Source of the DNA: JBOHRE01 sp050732635 | GTDB lineage: Bacteria; Gemmatimonadota; Gemmatimonadetes; Longimicrobiales; RSA9 | Direction of reading: 5' to 3' | Length of the DNA: 10,144 bases | Assembly (NCBI GenBank): GCA_050732635.1 | Contig: JBOHRE010000106.1 | Span: 1-10,144 of the forward strand | Part shown: positions 1-4,927 of the stretch, in pieces | Numbering within the stretch: position 1 is the stretch's first letter | Layout: every line of letters begins with the position of its first letter | Notes under the pieces: generated by a model | What the model saw: only the letters and a program-made list of their open reading frames with translations | Database searches by the model: none | What the model was told of the DNA's origin: nothing | Translations under genes and position numbers: made by a program

Positions 1-25
1 GCCCCCGCCGCCGGCGGACGCAGAA

Positions 26-55
26 ACGGCCGCGACGCCGGGGCGCCGCGGCCGT
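26..55 (-). terminator. Probable intrinsic terminator of the 84-737 lipoprotein gene
   Basis: A perfect 9-bp inverted repeat (ACGGCCGCG at 26-34, CGCGGCCGT at 47-55) encloses a 12-base loop. Read on the minus strand, the stem is followed by TTTCTG. It begins about 28 bases past the lipoprotein stop codon, the expected place for a terminator. The T-run is short, so efficiency is uncertain. Confidence 0.55.
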
Positions 56-83
56 GCGAAGCAGCCGCAAACGGCAGTCGCCC

Positions 84-737
84 CTACATTTGCATCCCGG
101 TCGAGCCGTGGGCGCAGCTCACATTCGGGTTGAACTCGGCGAACAGGCCCGTGGGGTTGTCGCGGTAGAGCCAGACGTGCAGCTCGTAGTGCGGGGTGAA
201 GCCATGCGCCTCGTCCATCGCGGTCGCGGGATCGTCGACCATTGGTACGAAGGGCTCGCCCGCGAGCGTCGGCGGCGCAGTGTTGCCGGCGGCGCGCCAT
301 GCGTCCTGGAAGACAAGGTACTCCGCGGCCACGAGCTGCATGCTGCCGTCCGCCTGGGGCTCGTAGACCAGCACCTCGGGCTGCGCGACGTCGATGATGC
401 CGTCGGTGCCGCTGAGCGGCGGGGTCGGCGCCGTGATGCCGAGCAGGTCGGGGCGGAGGTAGTGGAGCCCCATGCTGCCGGCGCTCTCCGGCAGCCCAAC
501 CATCGCCGCGGACACACAGGTGCCGGTCGGGTCGGGGATGTAGCCGTCGCGCTCGGCGACGCCGAGGTCCTGATACTTCTCGGTGGCGCTCCGGATCTGG
601 GCCACGAGCTGCGTCCGCGCGGCAGCCGCATCGTTCGCGGCGGCTTCGGTTGCGGCACTGGTCTGGTCCTGCGCCGTATCGCTGCCGCACGCGGCGAACA
701 CGAGCACGGCCGCGAGGGTCGCATGGCGACGTCGCAT
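84..737 (-). CDS. Exported lipoprotein of unknown function (ELHVW / NP.G.FAEFNP type)
   Basis: The protein has 217 residues. ATG at 737 is chosen over an in-frame ATG at 752 because AGGAG lies 6 bases ahead of it, and because the protein then begins with a basic n-region (MRRRH) and a hydrophobic stretch ending in the lipobox FAAC, with Cys17 as the lipidated residue. An Ala/Thr/Gln-rich linker (about 18-45) precedes a globular domain. Striking segments are MGLHYL (89-94), PEVLVYEP (120-127), HYELHVWLYRDNPTGLFAEF (183-202) and NPNVSC ending at Cys208. Cys74 and Cys208 could form a disulfide after export. From memory, similar ELHVW/NP-rich secreted proteins occur in several phyla without a known role, but I cannot name a domain. 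The His-rich C-terminal part (H178, H183, H187) might bind a metal, which is only inference. The gene is single, ends in a probable terminator and is divergent from another lipoprotein gene. Confidence 0.85.
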   Translation of the reverse strand: MRRRHATLAAVLVFAACGSDTAQDQTSAATEAAANDAAAARTQLVAQIRSATEKYQDLGVAERDGYIPDPTGTCVSAAMVGLPESAGSMGLHYLRPDLLGITAPTPPLSGTDGIIDVAQPEVLVYEPQADGSMQLVAAEYLVFQDAWRAAGNTAPPTLAGEPFVPMVDDPATAMDEAHGFTPHYELHVWLYRDNPTGLFAEFNPNVSCAHGSTGMQM

Positions 738-743
738 ACTGGT

Positions 744-748
744 CTCCT
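744..748 (-). promoter_or_regulatory. Ribosome binding site that fixes the 737 start
   Basis: The minus strand reads AGGAG, then ACCAGT (6 bases), then ATG. This selects the ATG at 737 over the upstream in-frame ATG at 752, which would sit ahead of the SD. Confidence 0.8.
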
Positions 749-903
749 GCATGGTTGATGAGGGGTGCGACGTGCCGGGGCCCCGGGGTCGCGCTGCTCT
801 CAGACGAACCGATCAGCCAGGCGCCAGAAACCCGGCGCCCGCGCTGCGTTCGGTCGAAAGCGGCGCTAACGATGTCACCGCGACGCGTTGGAATCAAGGA
901 GCT

Positions 904-968
904 CGTTGCTCGGGCCTCAGCGCCGCCCGCAGCGGCGGCCGGCCTCAGCCCCGGAAGGCCGGGCAACG
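904..968. other. Possible three-stem folded element
   Basis: Three nested perfect inverted repeats are visible. CGTTGC (904-909) pairs with GCAACG (963-968) and encloses two hairpins: CGCCGC/GCGGCG (921-926/932-937) and CCGGCCT/AGGCCGG (939-945/956-962). The last hairpin would stack directly on the closing stem. The word GGCCTCAG occurs twice (913-920, 941-948), so the first copy could compete for the same partner strand. In such GC-rich DNA this may be chance. No known riboswitch class is recognised, and either strand could be transcribed. Confidence 0.25.
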
Positions 969-1066
969 CGGCGGCCCCGGGAACGCGACGCCACCCGGCG
1001 TCCTATAACGCGCAGGCCCGGCCGCTCCCGCCTCCCCGGCCGGCGCCCGCCCCGAGTCTCACAGAC

Positions 1067-1072
1067 GGGAGG
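1067..1072 (+). promoter_or_regulatory. Ribosome binding site of the 1078 lipoprotein
   Basis: GGGAGG ends 5 bases before the ATG at 1078 and supports that start. Confidence 0.75.
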
Positions 1073-1077
1073 TCGTC

Positions 1078-1800
1078 ATGATCCGTTTCCGCAGGTGGTG
1101 CCACGCCGCGGCTGCGCCGTGGCCCTCAGCGCTGGCCCTGGCCCTGGTGCTCGTGACAACCGTCGGCTGTGGCGGTCACCGGCTGGGCGAGTTCGCCTTC
1201 ACCGGCCGCACGCTGGCCGTGGTCTACAGCGCCGCGCCGGCGCCGTACTTCGGCTCGAGCATCTACGATGTCGGCGGAGCGGCCGATCCGGTGGGGCTGG
1301 TGCTCGCGGCGGGCTCGCGCGCGGCCAAGGAGATCGAGGGTCGGCGCGCGCGCGGGCGGCTGGACAGCGCGGCGTCGCGCGTCGATGTCGCCGGCCGCAT
1401 GGCCGCGCAGACGGCGGAGCGGGCGAGCCGCTATCTCGGCACGCGCCCGACGCGTGACGCGCGTGCGGCCGATTACCTGCTCGAGCTGGACGTGCGGCGC
1501 ATCGGCATCGAGGCCCCGCGCGGCGGCGCCGCGTACATGGTCGTACGTGCGGAAGCCGTGCTCATCGAAGCCCGCACGGGTCACGAGATCTGGCGCGAGG
1601 AGGTGCGTGGCTGGGACCGGCTGACGCCGCTCATCGTCGGCGCGGGCAGTGCGCCGCGCGACGCGGTCACTGCGGGCGTGCTGCACACGCTCGCGGTCGA
1701 GGACCTGCAGCGGATCCTGGAGCGGCTCGCGGACTACTCGTCGGACGTGATCGCGGACGGTCTGCGCGCGGATCTGCGCGCGGTGCGCCGCGGGAGCTGA
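1078..1800 (+). CDS. Lipoprotein of unknown function
   Basis: The protein has 240 residues. ATG at 1078 follows GGGAGG by 5 bases. A basic n-region (RFRRW), a hydrophobic core (17-28) and a TTVGC lipobox place the lipidated cysteine at Cys31, so the protein is exported and membrane-anchored. The mature part starts with a strand-like stretch (FAFTGRTLAVVY, 39-50). An Ala/Arg-rich helical segment (78-120) follows. Next comes an alternating hydrophobic/polar region, DYLLELDVRRIGIEA (132-146) and YMVVRAEAVLIEARTG (153-168), that suggests a small alpha/beta or beta-sheet domain, ending in a helix (205-218). It does not match a family I can name. The pattern is loosely like periplasmic lipoproteins that support outer-membrane assembly, but this is weak. 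Its last 67 bases overlap the convergent kinase gene on the other strand. Confidence 0.85.
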   Translation: MIRFRRWCHAAAAPWPSALALALVLVTTVGCGGHRLGEFAFTGRTLAVVYSAAPAPYFGSSIYDVGGAADPVGLVLAAGSRAAKEIEGRRARGRLDSAASRVDVAGRMAAQTAERASRYLGTRPTRDARAADYLLELDVRRIGIEAPRGGAAYMVVRAEAVLIEARTGHEIWREEVRGWDRLTPLIVGAGSAPRDAVTAGVLHTLAVEDLQRILERLADYSSDVIADGLRADLRAVRRGS

Positions 1801-3419
1801 CGCGGCGCCAACGAGCCGCCTAGCAGCCTGAGCCTGCGGCCGTTGCCGTTGCCGGTCGCATGGGCCATGCGCTCGGCGGTGTCGGCGGCGGCGAGCGCCT
1901 CGGCCGCCTCGGCCGAGATGTCGACGCCGCCGGCATCGGCGCCGTAGTCGACCATGCCGATCCCGGCTCGCGCAGGGATCGCGATGTCGAAGGTCGTGCC
2001 CTGGCCGGGTTCGCTGCGCAGATAGATGACACCGCCATGGAGCTGGACTATCTCGCGCGCGATGGCCAGCCCGAGACCCGCGCCAATACGGCGATGGCGC
2101 TGCCCTGCCTGGTAGTATTTCTCGAAGATGAACGGCTGGTGCTCCTCGGGGATGCCGGGACCGGTGTCGGCCACCTCGATCATCAGCAGCCTGGCGCCGC
2201 CGCTGAAGCGCACGCGCACGGTGCCGCCCTCGGGCGTGAACTTGAGCGCATTGCCGACCAGGTTGCCGACGACCTCGGTCGTCAGACAGTCGGGGTCCGC
2301 CCAGAAGACCGCGGGCGCCGTGAGCTCGACGACCACGCTGTAGTCGATCGACTTGCGCCGTGCCAGCGGCCGGAAGCTCTTCTCGATGTTCGCCGCGAAG
2401 TCGGCCGTCTGCACGTCCTCGCACTGCAGCTCGAAGCCGCCCGCGGAGACGCGGCTGAGCTCGAGCAGATGGTCGACCAGGCGTCGCAGCCATTCCGTCT
2501 GCTCCCGGATCGGATCGAACAGCGGGCGGCAGCGCTTCGCGACCACCGAGCGCGTGCCCAGCGCCTCATCCAGCAGGTCGACGTAGCCGCCGATCAGCCC
2601 GATCGGCGTCTTCAGCTCGTGGCTGGCGATGCCGACGAATTCGGCCTTGACGCGGTCCAGCTCGGCCAGCCGTTCGGTCATGGCGCGAAACGAGCGCGAC
2701 AGGTCGCCGATCTCGTCCTCCCGGCCGTACGGCAGACCGTGGTCGGACTCGAAGCGCCCCGCCGCCACGCTCGCCATCGCGCCACGCAGGCGACGCAGCG
2801 GTCCGCCCAGCGCGCCGCTCAGCCAGATGCCGAGGGCGAGCGCGAGCAGCGCGCCCAGCACGGACGTGACCAGGGCAGTGCGCCGCGCCGCCTCGCTCAG
2901 CTCGCGGGCTCGCGCGACGCGCGCCTCGCCGACTCGCCGCAGCCCGCGCGCGATCTCCGCCAGCGCGACGTCGAGCTGGCTGAAGTGCGACTGCACGCTC
3001 GCCAGGTAGTCGGTTGCCTCGCGCATCTGCGCATTCTCGACCAGCACCGTGAGCATGCGGTCGGCATGCTCCAGTGAGTCGAGCGCGGCGTCCAGCTCGT
3101 CCAGCCCGTAGGTGTAGTCGGTGCGGCGGAGCGTGGCCTGCGCGGCACGCGCCTCATCGAGCGTGCCCTCGACATCGCCGTGCAGCGCGGGGGAGGGAAC
3201 CACGACATACGCGCGCTGATAGCGCTCGAGCTCGACGCGTGCCGTCTCCAGTGCCGCGAGCGCACGGTTCGCTTCGGCGTCGCGCCCGCCCAGCTCGGCG
3301 GCAATGTCGCGCAGCTCGCCGAGTCGCACCACGGCGTAGAACGCCGGGCCCGCGACCAGCGCCACGATCACGGCGGTGGTCAGCAATACGCGTGAGGCGA
3401 CGCTGGGCCGCAGCTTCAT
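1734..3419 (-). CDS. Membrane sensor histidine kinase
   Basis: The protein has 561 residues. The start at 3419 shares ATGA with the stop of the upstream HD-GYP gene. An in-frame extension to 3743 exists but lies wholly inside that gene and is rejected. Order: TM1 (about 10-31), an extracytoplasmic helical sensor of about 150 residues with heptad-like character (32-181, perhaps a four-helix bundle), TM2 (182-203), HAMP linker (about 201-253), HisKA with the H-box SHELKTPI (phospho-acceptor His267), and a HATPase domain with N-box NLVGNALKF (386-394), G1 box DTGPGIP (418-424), F-box FEKYY (432-436) and G2 box GAGLGLAIA (446-454). All catalytic boxes are intact, so it should autophosphorylate. 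It has no receiver domain; the cognate receiver is probably the operon partner. After about residue 484 there is a tail of about 77 residues rich in Ala and Arg, outside the usual kinase core. The ligand is unknown. Confidence 0.93.
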   Translation of the reverse strand: MKLRPSVASRVLLTTAVIVALVAGPAFYAVVRLGELRDIAAELGGRDAEANRALAALETARVELERYQRAYVVVPSPALHGDVEGTLDEARAAQATLRRTDYTYGLDELDAALDSLEHADRMLTVLVENAQMREATDYLASVQSHFSQLDVALAEIARGLRRVGEARVARARELSEAARRTALVTSVLGALLALALGIWLSGALGGPLRRLRGAMASVAAGRFESDHGLPYGREDEIGDLSRSFRAMTERLAELDRVKAEFVGIASHELKTPIGLIGGYVDLLDEALGTRSVVAKRCRPLFDPIREQTEWLRRLVDHLLELSRVSAGGFELQCEDVQTADFAANIEKSFRPLARRKSIDYSVVVELTAPAVFWADPDCLTTEVVGNLVGNALKFTPEGGTVRVRFSGGARLLMIEVADTGPGIPEEHQPFIFEKYYQAGQRHRRIGAGLGLAIAREIVQLHGGVIYLRSEPGQGTTFDIAIPARAGIGMVDYGADAGGVDISAEAAEALAAADTAERMAHATGNGNGRRLRLLGGSLAPRQLPRRTARRSARRPSAITSDE

Positions 3420-4678
3420 GCCGCGCTCGTCTGCTCGGGGGTCGCGGCCTGCCCGCGCAGCTCGGCTTCGAGCCGCTCGACGCGACGCGCGAGCCTGGCG
3501 CGTTCCTGCTCGAGCAGCGCGATGTGGTCCCGCTCGTTGTGTCTGGAGGGCGACGACGCGCCGTTCCCGTCCGGCGTGCCGCCGTTGCTCGAGGCGAGAC
3601 GCACCGCCATCCGGTCCTCGCCGCCGACGATCGGTGCGAGGACGCCGCGCTCGCACAGCGCCACCAGCGCAGCGACCACGGTCGGATCGAACTGACGCCC
3701 GCTCTGCTTTTGGATCTCCACCAATGCGTCGCCCGACGACCATGCCGGCTTGTACGGCCGCGCGTGCGTCAGCGAGTCGAACACGTCGGCCACGGCGACA
3801 ATGCGGCCTTCCAGCGGGATCGCGTCGCCCTTCAGCCCCTTCGGGTAGCCGGTACCATCCCAGTGCTCGTGGTGCGTCATGGCCACCTGCGCCGCCCGCG
3901 TCAGGATCGGATGCCGACTGCCGCCCAGCAGCTCCGCGCCGAGCAGCGTGTGCGACTTCATCTGCTCGAAGTCCTCACGCGAGAGCACCGACGGCTTGAG
4001 CAGCACGTGGTCCGGAATGCCGATCTTGCCCACGTCGTGCAGCGGCGCCACCCGCTCGATCAGCTCGCACTCCTCCTGCGGCAGGCCGAGTTCCGCGGCG
4101 AGCAGCGCCGCGAGCCGGCCGACGCGCTCGGTGTGCTCGCCCGTCGAGTCGTCGCGGTACTCCGCCGCGCGGCCGAGCCGTGCCAGGATCTCCGCGCGCG
4201 CGTCCTCCAGCTCCTCCGTCCGCGCCACCAATGCCGCCGTGCGCGTCCTCACCCGCGCCTCGAGCGAACGGTTGTGCCGCCGCAGCTTCAGATGCAGCCC
4301 GCGCGTCTGCAGCAGGTTCGCGATGCGCAGGCGCACCTCGTGCACCCGCAGCGGCTTGGTCAGGTAGTCGTTCGCACCGGCGGACAGCGCACGGCGCACG
4401 CCTTCCGGCGAGGCATCCGCGCTCAGGATCACGATGGGCAGGAAGTCGCCCGGCTCGATCAATGGCTTCAGCCGCCCCAGCAGCTGCACGCCGTCGAGCC
4501 GCGGCATCATCAGGTCGACCATCACGAGGTCGGGCGACGTCTCCGCGAACAGCGACTCCGCCTCCGCCGGCTCCGTCGTGCCGTGTACCTCGCTGTAGCC
4601 GAGCGGCCGCAACGTGTCCTGCAGAAAGCGTACGTTCGCGGCCTCGTCGTCGACGATCAGAATCACTGCGTCGCGCAC
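3416..4678 (-). CDS. HD-GYP response regulator, predicted c-di-GMP phosphodiesterase
   Basis: The protein has 420 residues. The start is taken as GTG at 4678, because a perfect AGGAGG sits 8 bases upstream; an ATG at 4729 would put 17 unlikely residues ahead of the receiver fold. The N-terminal REC domain (about 3-125) has the acidic pair DD (in VDDE), phospho-acceptor Asp55 in VMVDLMMP, Ser86 and Lys108 (in LTKP). A coiled-coil linker follows (about 138-173). The HD-GYP domain (about 170-350) has GEHTERV (His182), the HD pair (214-215) in HDVGKIGIPD, HHEHWDGTGYP (268-279) and VADVFDSL. All metal ligands and the GYP motif look intact, so hydrolysis of cyclic di-GMP is expected. The C-terminus (about 382-410) is a second predicted coiled coil. 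There is no DNA-binding domain. It is the first gene of a two-gene operon with the kinase, which probably phosphorylates Asp55. Confidence 0.94.
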   Translation of the reverse strand: MRDAVILIVDDEAANVRFLQDTLRPLGYSEVHGTTEPAEAESLFAETSPDLVMVDLMMPRLDGVQLLGRLKPLIEPGDFLPIVILSADASPEGVRRALSAGANDYLTKPLRVHEVRLRIANLLQTRGLHLKLRRHNRSLEARVRTRTAALVARTEELEDARAEILARLGRAAEYRDDSTGEHTERVGRLAALLAAELGLPQEECELIERVAPLHDVGKIGIPDHVLLKPSVLSREDFEQMKSHTLLGAELLGGSRHPILTRAAQVAMTHHEHWDGTGYPKGLKGDAIPLEGRIVAVADVFDSLTHARPYKPAWSSGDALVEIQKQSGRQFDPTVVAALVALCERGVLAPIVGGEDRMAVRLASSNGGTPDGNGASSPSRHNERDHIALLEQERARLARRVERLEAELRGQAATPEQTSAA

Positions 4679-4686
4679 CGGGTTTG

Positions 4687-4692
4687 CCTCCT
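4687..4692 (-). promoter_or_regulatory. Strong ribosome binding site deciding a GTG start
   Basis: AGGAGG on the minus strand lies 8 bases before GTG at 4678. It falls inside the reading frame that an ATG start at 4729 would use, so it argues that the HD-GYP protein begins at GTG. Confidence 0.8.
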
Positions 4693-4741
4693 GGTAGGCC
4701 GAGGGGCAGGTCCGCAGCGGACAAAGCAAAGTCGGGGCCTC

Positions 4742-4771
4742 AATAGTGCTTCAGCGACATGCGGCTGACAA
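4742..4771 (-). promoter_or_regulatory. Candidate promoter of the HD-GYP/kinase operon
   Basis: TTGTCA (4766-4771, minus strand) is one mismatch from the -35 consensus. The -10 side is poor: ACTATT after 18 bases, or CACTAT after 17. It lies in the least GC-rich part of the divergent spacer, with a plausible leader of about 55-60 bases. Confidence 0.3.
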
Positions 4772-4817
4772 GAACATAAACCGAACACCGAACAAAAGCC
4801 GGCGGCCGCCCTCCCCT

Positions 4818-4848
4818 TGCGGAATGCCAGAGAGTCACGCGTTCCGCA
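4818..4848. promoter_or_regulatory. Inverted repeat, possible operator in the divergent spacer
   Basis: TGCGGAA (4818-4824) and TTCCGCA (4842-4848) form a perfect 7-bp inverted repeat. It can be extended by a G-U and a G-C pair, leaving 13 bases between arms. It sits 14 bases upstream of the candidate -35 of the oligopeptidase gene. It could be a regulator site or just a hairpin. Confidence 0.3.
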
Positions 4849-4862
4849 CGCCCGCGGCCCCG

Positions 4863-4892
4863 TTGACGCTGCCGCCCCGGCCACTGCACAAT
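4863..4892 (+). promoter_or_regulatory. Candidate sigma70-type promoter of the oligopeptidase gene
   Basis: TTGACG (4863-4868) is followed after 18 bases by CACAAT (4887-4892), giving 5/6 and 4/6 matches to the housekeeping consensus. Transcription would begin near 4899-4901, giving a leader of just under 30 bases before the ATG at 4928. Confidence 0.5.
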
Positions 4893-4927
4893 GAGCCTTG
4901 CCGATCCCCGCAGCCGGACAAAAAGCC

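Larger units (their letters stand above)
738..1077. other. Divergent intergenic spacer with GC-rich hairpins
   Basis: This is a 340-base gap between two divergently transcribed lipoprotein genes. I see no convincing gene in it: the overlapping open frames are Arg/Pro-rich shadows without SD sites. It contains a possible folded element (904-968), a -10-like TATAAC at 1004-1009 without a convincing -35, and the SD of the downstream gene. The minus-strand TTGATT (892-897) has no good -10 partner, so the promoters are not resolved. Confidence 0.6.

Noticed and set aside
1004..1009. TATAAC as the -10 of the 1078 lipoprotein gene
   Set aside because: No acceptable -35 at 16-18 bases, and a GGAAC upstream has the wrong spacing for an ECF-type promoter; left as unresolved.
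1860..3077. 405-residue plus-strand frame antisense to the kinase
   Set aside because: No recognisable motif and no SD; the kinase boxes on the minus strand explain this region.
3420..3743. Extended start giving a 669-residue kinase
   Set aside because: The extra 108 residues lie wholly inside the HD-GYP gene and precede the natural membrane anchor; ATGA coupling supports 3419.
4679..4729. ATG 4729 as the HD-GYP start
   Set aside because: It adds 17 residues that run through the AGGAGG site, which is properly spaced for GTG 4678.
4738..4746. CTATTGAGG shared by the spacers at 4738-4746 and 9186-9194
   Set aside because: Nine-base matches are expected many times by chance in 10 kb, and only the second copy has a matching -10.
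3074..4768. Long plus-strand frame antisense to the HD-GYP gene
   Set aside because: Arg-rich composition with no motif or SD; the opposite strand carries the intact HD-GYP protein.
4898..4927. TTG 4898 as the oligopeptidase start
   Set aside because: It coincides with the predicted transcription start and adds residues ahead of a complete signal peptide; ATG 4928 is more economical.
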